DNA of 36,144 nucleotides from CAZRSW01 sp964602845 (lineage in GTDB: Bacteria > Chloroflexota > Dehalococcoidia > Lucifugimonadales > UBA826), in contig CAZRSW010000018.1 in assembly GCA_964602845.1 (NCBI GenBank), positions 1 through 36,144 on the forward strand, given 5' to 3'. This document shows, piece by piece, positions 25,901-32,323 of the stretch; position 1 is the stretch's first letter; each line of letters starts with the position of its first letter. The notes beneath the pieces are model-generated. The model searched no databases. It had not been told where the DNA came from and saw only the letters and a list, made by a program, of their open reading frames with translations. Made by a program: the position numbers and the translations under genes.

Positions 25901-26544
25901 ACATCATGGCTATCTGAATGTTCTTTCATCACGTAGTGGGAATCATTCGTGGCAACTAGTGGTATGTCCAGATCTTCGCCTAATTGAACCAAACCTTTAT
26001 TTATCGCTGGAAGTTGCGGTACGGCCCCATGTTGCATGATTTCCAGATAGTAGTCTCCAAACAGTTCTTGGTACCATCCTGCTGCATCTCGAGCTTCCAA
26101 TAATCGCCCTTGTGATATTAACCATGGAATCTCACCACTAGGACAACCAGATAATATAATGAGCCCCTCACGGTGCTGTTCAATCAATTGTCTATCAACC
26201 CTAGGTTTTTTATAGTAGCCTTCCAGATGAGACAATGTAACCAACGTCACTAGATTCTTATACCCAACAGCATTTTTAGCTAACACCGTCATGTGAAAAA
26301 TCTTGTCGTTTGGATTACGATCAAACCGACTGCCTGCAGCAACATACATCTCGCAACCCAATATAGGCTTGATACCCGCACGAGTTGCTATTCGATAAAA
26401 ATCTATCGCTCCATACATCCCACCGTGATCCGTAATAGCCAAACTGTTCATATCAAGTTGAACAGCTCTATCGACCAATGGTTCCAAACGGGCAAGGCCG
26501 TCCAGCATGCTATATTCTGTATGAACATGCAGATGTGTGAACAC
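22939..26544 (-). CDS. dnaE: DNA polymerase III alpha subunit
   Basis: This is the replicative polymerase of the chromosome (1201 residues). The N-terminal PHP domain (about 1-210) keeps the metal-binding pattern (H6-x-H8, ITDHGG, GCEMYV, NDSH), so it may still proofread. Catalytic aspartates are D391 and D393 in PDIDMDF; the third is in KMDFLGL. A tandem HhH region (NRKTIECLIKAGAFD) is followed by an OB-fold (about 980-1070). A roughly 70-residue polar, serine-rich linker then leads to an extra C-terminal domain (from about 1120, RKRLVLHLKE), as in several Gram-positive, Thermus and Chloroflexota DnaE1 proteins. The start is GTG with AGGTAGG upstream. It appears monocistronic, with its own promoter at 26621-26650. 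Confidence 0.97.
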   Translation of the reverse strand: MFTHLHVHTEYSMLDGLARLEPLVDRAVQLDMNSLAITDHGGMYGAIDFYRIATRAGIKPILGCEMYVAAGSRFDRNPNDKIFHMTVLAKNAVGYKNLVTLVTLSHLEGYYKKPRVDRQLIEQHREGLIILSGCPSGEIPWLISQGRLLEARDAAGWYQELFGDYYLEIMQHGAVPQLPAINKGLVQLGEDLDIPLVATNDSHYVMKEHSDSHDVLLCIQTNSNIDDEKRLKFGEDSYYLRSYEEMVNLYSELPMAITNTQLIADSCELKLDFTQARLPKFPVPEGMDSDEYLAKIAWNGLRSRLPQASESDENRLIYELEVIKQARFPDYFLVVWDIAKFVRDNDILFAVRGSAAASLVLYCLGVTDVNPMPFNLVFERFLNLERKEMPDIDMDFQDDRRQEVINYCTARYGREHVAHIITFGTFGARQSVRDAGRVLGMPLERVDRVARMIPERLNIDLNNSLKESPQLKESYEALSETKDLIDTARELEGVTRHKSVHAAGVVISKDPLNEVVPLEFTSRGEADSTVMTQYSMDPIASLGLLKMDFLGLVNLTVLDRATKMIGDKDGSRLNLLDIPLDDKETFGLLSRGETVGVFQLESAGMTRNIRELQPSTLNDVAAMIALFRPGPMEQIGTFIDAKHQRRSVTYLHPALKDILEETYGVIVYQDQVLHIARLFAGYSLGEADIVRKAMGKKVPAIMREEKDKFVAGALEQGYEKGLADQVFNLVEPFAGYAFNKAHSVSYGLISYWTAYLKTHHPVEYMAAYLNAYVDNKDKFVSAVADCRRMGIKILPPDINRSFVEFALESTDEGDMGIRFGFSAVKNVGSESMRAVVSSRGENGFFDSVEDVCRNADLSRVNRKTIECLIKAGAFDYFGDREGILSVSERISALAQSEAELRRSSQTTMFDLFGESIETPLASIDIPDENTSEQTKRSWEVELMGISLSTASHLTAIMAQLSDGEIVMSNDIQVGTNGAKTVIAGQVSTVVDRVTRDNRPFKVVTVEMLDGIVEAVAWEDVLRDTGDLWEPGRILRISGNTRERDGDITISVSSAQALSLDEKKERSSSSRFRGDLEKDNYDGSANGSSRMVREGVSPVSSNQVEKPEELESDVPSASRKRLVLHLKETAEPVTDSLLLDDIKRVLLSSLGNDEVGLEIDTGDSLILLDWAPVRVLLTQELKIKLEEVMDGSGHITVQSVMF

Positions 26545-26620
26545 TGACTACCTACCTTTGGGATAACTTGTACAAGCTGGCATAGCGCAGCTTTCCATCA
26601 TCATAATGAGTGTTAAAGTA

Positions 26621-26650
26621 ATTATAGACAAGTTACGCTATAAGTTGCCA
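26621..26650 (-). promoter_or_regulatory. Candidate dnaE promoter
   Basis: Read on the minus strand there is a perfect TATAAT (26621-26626), an 18-base spacer and a weak -35, TGGCAA (26645-26650). Transcription would begin near 26614, giving a leader of about 70 bases. The promoter is flanked and overlapped by inverted repeats. Confidence 0.45.
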
Positions 26651-26673
26651 GCGAGAAACTTTCTCAACAAACA

Positions 26674-26705
26674 AATAGGCCCCCGATTTCTATCAGGGGC
26701 CTATT
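26674..26705 (-). terminator. Rho-independent terminator of groES-groEL
   Basis: On the minus strand AATAGGCCCC and GGGGCCTATT form a perfect 10-bp, GC-rich stem with a 12-base loop, followed by the T-rich run TTTGTTTGTT. It lies 31 bases after the groEL stop codon and is the clearest terminator in the window. Confidence 0.9.
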
Positions 26706-26736
26706 ATAAATCAACTTTGTTGGCTATGAATTTATC

Positions 26737-28347
26737 TTAGTAATCCATAGGTGGCATAGCTGGAGCAGCAGGCTCTTCCTTGGGGATATCACTTATCAGC
26801 GATTCTGTAGTCAGCACCATCGCCGCCACACTCGAGGCATTCTCTATAGCTGCCCTTGTTACCTTAGCAGGATCCATGATGCCTTTCTCTAATAGATCTC
26901 CATATTCCCCACTCTCAGCATCATACCCAAACCCGGCCTCACCTTTGAGGGTCTCAGCCAATATGACCTCACCGGAGACCCCAGTATTTTCCGAGATCAA
27001 CATAAGAGGTTTGACTAAGGCTGCCCGTAGGATATTCACTCCCGTCTGTTCATCACCTTCAAGAGAAACACCATCCAGCGCTTGTCTGGCTCTTAGCAGG
27101 GCCAATCCCCCACCCGGAACGATACCTTCCTCCACAGCAGCTCTTGTCGCCGACAAGGCATCTTCCACTCTATTCTTTTTCTCTTTCAATTCTACTTCAG
27201 TAGCTGCCCCAACCTTTATTATCGCAACCCCTCCTGACAACTTAGCCAATCTCTCCTGAAGCTTCTCTCGATCAAAATCAGAAGTGGTCTCTTCAATTTG
27301 AGCTCTTATCTGGTTAATTCGACCCTGGATATTATCCTCGGCTCCATGGCCCTCTACAAATGTGGTCTCTTCTTTACTAGATACCACTCGTCGGGCCCTA
27401 CCAAGATCTTCCACAGTTACAGAATCAAGTTTACGACCCACCTCTTCACTAATTACCTGACCACCCGTCAAGATAGCCATATCTTCTAGCATTGCCTTTC
27501 TTCTATCACCAAACCCTGGGGCCTTCACAGTTAAAACACTGAGTGTGCCGCGGAGCTTGTTAACTACTAGAGTTGCGAGGGCTTCACCCTCCACGTCTTC
27601 GGCGATGAGAACAACATTCTTTCCCACTTGTAAGATTTTTTCCAAGGCTGGGAGGATATCGGCCACTGCAGACACTTTCTTATCTGTGATGAGGATGTAG
27701 GGATCTTCTATGACAGCTTCCATTCTATCCTGATCAGTAATGAAATAGGGTGATATGTACCCTCTGTCGATCTGCATACCTTCCACAAATTCCTGTTCAT
27801 AACTAAGTCCCTTGGACTCTTCAACGGTGATGACCCCATCCTTGCCAACTTTCTCCATCACATCAGCAATCAAATTCCCCATCTCATCATCATGTGCGGA
27901 TAGAGAAGCCACTTGCCCAATCTGCAATCTGCCCTCAACCGAAGTTGACATCTCTTGAACTGCAGATCTCATAATATCGACACCCTTCTCAATACCTCTC
28001 TTGAGAGCCATAGGATTGGCGCCAGCAGCAATGTTCTTAAACCCTTCATGTATGATCGCCTGAGCGAGAACTGTCGCAGTTGTTGTGCCGTCTCCAGCGA
28101 CGTCGTTGGTCTTGCTCGCAGCCTCTTTCAACAACTGTGCTCCCATGTTTTCAAATGGGTCTTCAAGTTCGATCTCTTTTGCTATCGTCACACCATCGCT
28201 GCATACTTGAGGCGGTCCAAATTTCTTATCAAGCACCACATTTCTGCCTCTAGGTCCAAGAGTAACACCGACCGTGTCAGCCATGATATCTATACCGCGC
28301 TTCATGGCGGCCCTCGCATCCTCACTGAAAGTAAGCTGTTTAGCCAT
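26737..28347 (-). CDS. groL: 60 kDa chaperonin GroEL
   Basis: This 536-residue group I chaperonin forms the double-ring folding chamber and hydrolyses ATP. Family segments are continuous: AKQLTFSEDARAAMKRGIDI at the N-terminus, VTLGPRGRNVVLDKKFG, the ATP motif GDGTTTATVLAQ near residue 86, VEGMQIDRGYISPYF, and IVPGGGLALLRA near 410. The C-terminal tail ends PAAPAMPPMDY, without the Gly-Gly-Met repeats of many GroELs. The ATG has a strong AGGAGGAAG site. It lies 64 bases after groES and shares its promoter, ending at the terminator at 26674-26705. Confidence 0.98.
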   Translation of the reverse strand: MAKQLTFSEDARAAMKRGIDIMADTVGVTLGPRGRNVVLDKKFGPPQVCSDGVTIAKEIELEDPFENMGAQLLKEAASKTNDVAGDGTTTATVLAQAIIHEGFKNIAAGANPMALKRGIEKGVDIMRSAVQEMSTSVEGRLQIGQVASLSAHDDEMGNLIADVMEKVGKDGVITVEESKGLSYEQEFVEGMQIDRGYISPYFITDQDRMEAVIEDPYILITDKKVSAVADILPALEKILQVGKNVVLIAEDVEGEALATLVVNKLRGTLSVLTVKAPGFGDRRKAMLEDMAILTGGQVISEEVGRKLDSVTVEDLGRARRVVSSKEETTFVEGHGAEDNIQGRINQIRAQIEETTSDFDREKLQERLAKLSGGVAIIKVGAATEVELKEKKNRVEDALSATRAAVEEGIVPGGGLALLRARQALDGVSLEGDEQTGVNILRAALVKPLMLISENTGVSGEVILAETLKGEAGFGYDAESGEYGDLLEKGIMDPAKVTRAAIENASSVAAMVLTTESLISDIPKEEPAAPAMPPMDY

Positions 28348-28411
28348 TACTTCCTCCTAAAATTACTAAATTAATCTATCAAAACTCGCTATAACAGTTC
28401 CCTGTCCTGGT

Positions 28412-28711
28412 CTATTTCTTGAACAATATATCGTCTTCTCTGAGAACCAAATATTCGACCTCTCCCTCTTTGTACTCAGTACCAGCATATTTTGAGTAAA
28501 CCACAGTATCTCCTACGGAGAGTTCCATAGCAACTCTATTACCATCATCCGTCAACCGCCCGGGTCCGACAGCAACCACTGTGCCCTCTTGAGGCTTCTC
28601 TTTAGCAGTGTCCGGAATGTATATACCACCTGCACTCATTTGTTCATCACTCTCGTTGGGTTCTATAACCACCCTGTTACCAAGAGGTTTAAAAGCAACC
28701 TTAGTAGCCAT
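28412..28711 (-). CDS. groES: 10 kDa co-chaperonin GroES
   Basis: This 99-residue co-chaperonin caps the GroEL ring. Visible are the N-terminal FKPLGNRVVIEPNESDEQ, the mobile loop MSAGGIYIPDTAKEKPQEG with its hydrophobic I-Y-I contact, the VVAVGPGR strand, and the terminal VLREDDILF. Length is normal. The start ATG has GAGGAGGT about 9 bases upstream. It is first in the groES-groEL operon, with a promoter and a palindrome upstream. There is no canonical CIRCE element. Confidence 0.98.
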   Translation of the reverse strand: MATKVAFKPLGNRVVIEPNESDEQMSAGGIYIPDTAKEKPQEGTVVAVGPGRLTDDGNRVAMELSVGDTVVYSKYAGTEYKEGEVEYLVLREDDILFKK

Positions 28712-28816
28712 TTAAAGGATACCTCCTCAATTCTCCATAATTCACAATAAAAAACAAAACAACACTTTGAACTCACTCCTATTGCCCTATAGGCATCTGA
28801 ACAAGCTCACTAATAA

Positions 28817-28846
28817 ATATTAAGGCAATCAAAAAATTCTTGTCAA
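28817..28846 (-). promoter_or_regulatory. Candidate groES-groEL promoter
   Basis: On the minus strand a perfect -35 TTGACA (28841-28846) and a TAATAT -10 (28817-28822, four of six matches) are separated by 18 bases. Transcription would begin near 28810, about 100 bases before the groES start codon. Confidence 0.55.
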
Positions 28847-28854
28847 CACGCTAC

Positions 28855-28882
28855 ATTTAGGATACTCATAAAAATCCTAAAT
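28855..28882. promoter_or_regulatory. Palindromic site upstream of the groES promoter
   Basis: ATTTAGGAT (28855-28863) and ATCCTAAAT (28874-28882) form a perfect 9-bp inverted repeat with a 10-base spacer, 9 bases upstream of the -35. No T-tract follows on the minus strand, so an operator fits better than a terminator for the flavin reductase gene, although the latter is possible. Confidence 0.45.
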
Positions 28883-28939
28883 CTAAGAGCTTTTTGAGTA
28901 GTAAAAAGTTCTATGACTTTCACAACCAAATTTAACTAA

Positions 28940-29443
28940 CTACGATTCTAAGTATGCCCAATCGCCCCGAAAAAACAATAAGGGGTCTCCCTCGATTGTA
29001 TCTATCCTCTCCACAAGCCCGATGAAAATGGAATGATCACCGGCAATATGCTCCTCAATAACCTTGCACGCGATCATAGATAAAGCTCCCTTTAATAAAG
29101 GAACTCCAGCTTCAGTGAAAGTAAATCTCACATCCAAATCTTCTGCCCGTTCTTCCGTAGGCTTAGCAAAATATTCTGCTATCTCAACTTGATTAGCTGA
29201 AAGTATATTTATCCCATAGATCCCTCCAACCTTTATAATCGGGTACGAATTCGCAGAGTGGGAAACACAGACCATAACCAACATTGGATCAAGGGATATA
29301 GAAGCGATCCCATTCGCAGTCATTCCATGAACAGAACCATCCCTTTCAACCGTTGTTATCAGAGATACACCTGTAGCGAAATTTCCCCAAGCATCTCTGA
29401 ACGTCTGTGCTTGAACTAAGTTAACATCCACTTCACCTTCCAT
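28940..29443 (-). CDS. Flavin reductase-family FMN-binding protein
   Basis: This 167-residue protein has the flavin-reductase-like split barrel. Family segments are FATGVSLITTVERDGSVHGMTANGIASISLDPMLVMVCVS, with the T-A-N-G-I-x-S-I-S flavin-phosphate loop, INILSANQVEIAEYFA, and ACKVIEEHIAGDHSIFIGLVE with its G-D-H motif. Such enzymes use NADH or NADPH to make free FMNH2 or FADH2 for partner monooxygenases (HsaB, HpaC, DszD). No monooxygenase is adjacent; the HsaA-like gene at 19217-20341 and the LLM gene at 17101-18153 are the candidates in this window. The ATG is preceded by GGAGGGTAAT. It is divergent from the AsnC-type gene. Direct substrate oxidation by the protein itself is less likely. 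Confidence 0.9.
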   Translation of the reverse strand: MEGEVDVNLVQAQTFRDAWGNFATGVSLITTVERDGSVHGMTANGIASISLDPMLVMVCVSHSANSYPIIKVGGIYGINILSANQVEIAEYFAKPTEERAEDLDVRFTFTEAGVPLLKGALSMIACKVIEEHIAGDHSIFIGLVERIDTIEGDPLLFFRGDWAYLES

Positions 29444-29522
29444 ATTATTACCCTCCGCACACTATTTTACGTGACACTCAGCCATAAATAATCTGAATAT
29501 CAAAAGATCAAACTTGTTAAAA

Positions 29523-29552
29523 TTGACACTGCTTCCCAACCGCTACTAGAAT
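29523..29552 (+). promoter_or_regulatory. Candidate promoter of the AsnC-acyl-CoA dehydrogenase operon
   Basis: A perfect -35 TTGACA (29523-29528), an 18-base spacer and a -10 TAGAAT (29547-29552, five of six matches) lie 58 bases before the AsnC-type start codon. The 18-base spacing matches the groES and dnaE candidates. Confidence 0.6.
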
Positions 29553-29610
29553 GCATCCAAGTATTTGGATTGGTTGAACCCATTGTATACCCCAAAAAGT
29601 TTGAGGTGAA

Positions 29611-29859
29611 ATGAGCACTAAAGCCTACGTCCTCATCGAGACCGCTGTTAACTACACACGCGACGTTTCCAGTGCATTATCTTTGATAAAAGAGGTCACC
29701 CAGGTTGATCCCGTCACGGGACCATATGACATAATCGTAGTACTAGAAACAAGTAACCTAGATGATATAGGAGATTTAGTCGCCAATCGTATACACAAGA
29801 TTCCCGGAATCTCCAGAACTGTTACATGCCTAAGACTCGCTGTCTCCATAGATAAGTAA
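29611..29859 (+). CDS. Standalone Lrp/AsnC-type ligand-binding (RAM) domain protein
   Basis: This 82-residue protein consists only of the alpha-beta sandwich that forms the effector domain of Lrp/AsnC regulators, without the helix-turn-helix. The pattern AYVLIETAVNYTRDVSSAL, then VDPVTGPYDIIVVLETSNLDDIGDLV, then IPGISRTVTCL fits the domain along its length. Standalone versions form dimers to decamers and bind amino acids or other small ligands; in some bacteria and archaea they act as modulators with full-length Lrp partners. The ATG has GAGGTGA upstream. It is first in a transcription unit with three acyl-CoA dehydrogenase genes (64 bases to the next), so a sensing or allosteric role linked to them is inferred. 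No DNA-binding part is encoded next to it. Confidence 0.88.
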   Translation: MSTKAYVLIETAVNYTRDVSSALSLIKEVTQVDPVTGPYDIIVVLETSNLDDIGDLVANRIHKIPGISRTVTCLRLAVSIDK

Positions 29860-29923
29860 ATGGTGATGGTAAATTATTCCTCTTTACTCAAACTGCCAAT
29901 TTGAATATCAAACAAGGTGACTC

Positions 29924-31096
29924 ATGGATTTCGCATTCTCAGCTTCAGAAGAAGACTTCCGAAAACAGCTTAAAGTATGGCTGAAGCGTGAACTTTCAGG
30001 GAGACCTGAATACGAATCAAATGATCCGGAGATAGCCTGGCAATTCAACATAGAGATGCGGTCTAAATTGGCAAATCAAGGCTGGTTAACCATGGCTTGG
30101 CCTGAGAGTTACGGTGGGGCAAACGCATCGCATATGATGCAACTTATATTCTCAGAGGAGATGTCCTATCACCGAGCGCCGGGAAGAGATGTGTTCGGTA
30201 CGAAGATGTTAGCGCCGACACTCATGATCCATGGTACAGAAGAACAAAAACAAGAATTCCTTCCGCCTGTTGCAAAAGGCGAAGTTCAGTGGTGCCAAGG
30301 ATATTCCGAACCGGAATCTGGGTCAGACTTAGCATCACTTCAGACTAAGGCTGTGGAAGACGGAGATGACTTTATCCTAAACGGCACCAAGATTTGGACT
30401 TCCCTCGCCCACAGAGCCGACCATATCATGGTATTAGCGCGAACAGATGAAAATGCTCCAAAACATAGGGGTATAAGTTTCTTACTATGTAACATGAAGG
30501 CAGAGGGTATAGCTGTCAGCCCAATAGTCAACATGGCTGGTGACCATACTTTTAATATGGTGACATTCGATAACGTCAGAGTCCCCAAGAAGAACCTGGT
30601 CGGAGAGCATAATCGAGGTTGGTATGTAGGAGCTACCTTGCTCGACTTCGAAAGGTCGGGAGTTGACTACCCTGCCGGAGCGCAAAAAACGCTTGAAGAG
30701 TTGATAGCTTTTTCTAAGCAGGGCAAGAAAAACGGCATTCCACTAATTGAAAATGCTGTGATTAGAAATAGATTGTCAGAGCTTTATATTGAAACTGAAG
30801 TAAGTCGGCTCATCTCATATAACGTTGCCTGGATGCAAAGTCAGAACATGGTCCCAAACAAGGAAGCCTCCATGGGCAAGGTGATTGGTACTGAACTACA
30901 GCAGCACGTGTCGGATTTGGGGATGAGAATACTTGGAACGTACGGACAATTGGAGCCGGATTCCGAATATACCCCACTAAAAGGTAGAATCGAAAGAATG
31001 TTCCTGACAAATATTTCGCAGACTATACAAGCTGGGACGTCAGAAATACAAAGAAACATCATAGCAACTAGAGGCCTGGGGCTACCACGAGGCTAA
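29924..31096 (+). CDS. Acyl-CoA dehydrogenase, putative catalytic subunit 1
   Basis: This 390-residue protein has the acyl-CoA dehydrogenase fold: N-terminal helices, a middle beta-domain with CQGYSEPESGSDLASLQTKA (FAD contact) and KIWTS, and C-terminal helices ending AGTSEIQRNIIATRGLGLPRG. The position that holds the catalytic Glu in medium-chain enzymes (E-G-T) is Ala here, but E243 in LLDFERSG matches the helix-G Glu used by isovaleryl-CoA and long-chain dehydrogenases. The R-x-Q-F-G FAD arm normally found after it is missing. This combination is typical of one subunit of the mycobacterial alpha2-beta2 FadE complexes. It is followed by a same-length paralogue after 33 bases and by a complementary subunit. 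The ATG has AAGGTGA upstream. Confidence 0.94.
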   Translation: MDFAFSASEEDFRKQLKVWLKRELSGRPEYESNDPEIAWQFNIEMRSKLANQGWLTMAWPESYGGANASHMMQLIFSEEMSYHRAPGRDVFGTKMLAPTLMIHGTEEQKQEFLPPVAKGEVQWCQGYSEPESGSDLASLQTKAVEDGDDFILNGTKIWTSLAHRADHIMVLARTDENAPKHRGISFLLCNMKAEGIAVSPIVNMAGDHTFNMVTFDNVRVPKKNLVGEHNRGWYVGATLLDFERSGVDYPAGAQKTLEELIAFSKQGKKNGIPLIENAVIRNRLSELYIETEVSRLISYNVAWMQSQNMVPNKEASMGKVIGTELQQHVSDLGMRILGTYGQLEPDSEYTPLKGRIERMFLTNISQTIQAGTSEIQRNIIATRGLGLPRG

Positions 31097-31129
31097 GAAA
31101 CAAAACCCTGTTTTTTACGGAGAGCACAA

Positions 31130-32302
31130 ATGGACTTCCAATTTGACCATTCTGATCGAGAATTTCGATCAGAAATAGCAGATTTTGTCGACAATGAACT
31201 ACCTTGGAATTGGAAAGAATATGACTTAGACCCTGATGATGAAGACACTTATGATCTCGTATACACGTTCAGGAAGAAACTTAGCAAAAAGGGTTGGCTC
31301 ACAATGGCTTGGCCCGAAGAATATGGAGGGCAATCCGCAAGTCATATCAGGCAACTGGTATTCAATGAAGAAATGGCCTATCGTGGAATCCCAGCTGGGG
31401 ATCCTGGGGTACGAATGGTAGGCCCGATACTAATGCTCTATGGCACGGAGGAACAGAAACAAGAGTTCTTGCCGAAAATAGCCAACGCCGAAATAAACTG
31501 GTCTCAGGGATATTCTGAACCTGACTCAGGATCGGATCTCGCATCTCTGCAGACCAAGGCCATAGAAGATGGTGATGATTTCGTCATCAACGGGTCGAAG
31601 ATTTGGAACTCAGCGCACGTGAGTTCTGACTGGATGTTTATGTTGGCTCGTACGGACCAAGAGGCCCCTAAACACCGCGGGATAAGTTTCTTATTGGCTC
31701 CAATGAATTCCAAGGGAGTCACCGTAGATAAGATCCCGATGATGTGGGATGCATATCGTAGTCTCGTAACTTTCGACAATGTCAGAGTTCCCAAAAGAAA
31801 CTTGGTTGGCGAACAAAACCGTGGGTGGTATGTAGGTGCAACTTTGCTCGATTTTGAGAGGTCCGGAGTAGATCGTCCGGCGAGAGCCAAAAGAGTACTC
31901 GAAGATCTGATTGAATACTGCAAAACCCATTATAGAAATGGGTATCCACTAGCAGACGATTTAAACATTCGACATAGGTTGTCAAAATTCGCGGTGCAAA
32001 TAGAAACTGCTCGCCTCATGTGTTACAACGTGGCATGGATGCAAAGTCAAGGGCTGGTCCCTAATATGGAGGCTTCCATAAACAAAACCTTCGGCACGGA
32101 AATGATTAACCAAATATACACATTCGGAATGAAGGTGATGGGCCTTTATGGACAGTTAGATCCGGAATCAAAATGGGCTCCATTCAAAGGTAGACTAGAA
32201 AACTCATACCTGCGATCATTCGGATCATTGGTGGCCGCTGGAACATCGGAAATTCAAAGAAATGTAATAGCTACGAGAGGACTCGGCTTGCCAAGGGGCT
32301 GA
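31130..32302 (+). CDS. Acyl-CoA dehydrogenase, putative catalytic subunit 2
   Basis: This is a tandem paralogue of the preceding gene, also 390 residues, with matching landmarks SQGYSEPDSGSDLASLQTKA, KIWNS and NRGWYVGATLLDFERSG, and the identical end AGTSEIQRN-x-IATRGLGLPRG. The putative catalytic Glu is again E243, and the R-x-Q-F-G arm is again missing. The N-terminal helices differ more (an acidic stretch DLDPDDEDTYD near residue 32), which could alter partner or substrate choice. The ATG has CGGAGAG upstream. It probably pairs with the third gene's product, so the operon could make two alternative heteromers. Electron transfer would go through ETF, which is not encoded here. Confidence 0.94.
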   Translation: MDFQFDHSDREFRSEIADFVDNELPWNWKEYDLDPDDEDTYDLVYTFRKKLSKKGWLTMAWPEEYGGQSASHIRQLVFNEEMAYRGIPAGDPGVRMVGPILMLYGTEEQKQEFLPKIANAEINWSQGYSEPDSGSDLASLQTKAIEDGDDFVINGSKIWNSAHVSSDWMFMLARTDQEAPKHRGISFLLAPMNSKGVTVDKIPMMWDAYRSLVTFDNVRVPKRNLVGEQNRGWYVGATLLDFERSGVDRPARAKRVLEDLIEYCKTHYRNGYPLADDLNIRHRLSKFAVQIETARLMCYNVAWMQSQGLVPNMEASINKTFGTEMINQIYTFGMKVMGLYGQLDPESKWAPFKGRLENSYLRSFGSLVAAGTSEIQRNVIATRGLGLPRG

Positions 32303-32323
32303 TTTATGAATGGAGGTTGTTAA

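Noticed and set aside
26780..27259. Plus-strand open frame of 159 codons inside groEL
   Set aside because: Antisense frame with serine/threonine/proline-rich translation, a typical shadow of groEL codon usage.
28712..28939. Possible CIRCE element upstream of groES
   Set aside because: I searched by eye for TTAGCACTC and GAGTGCTAA on both strands and found neither; the 9-bp palindrome there has a different sequence.
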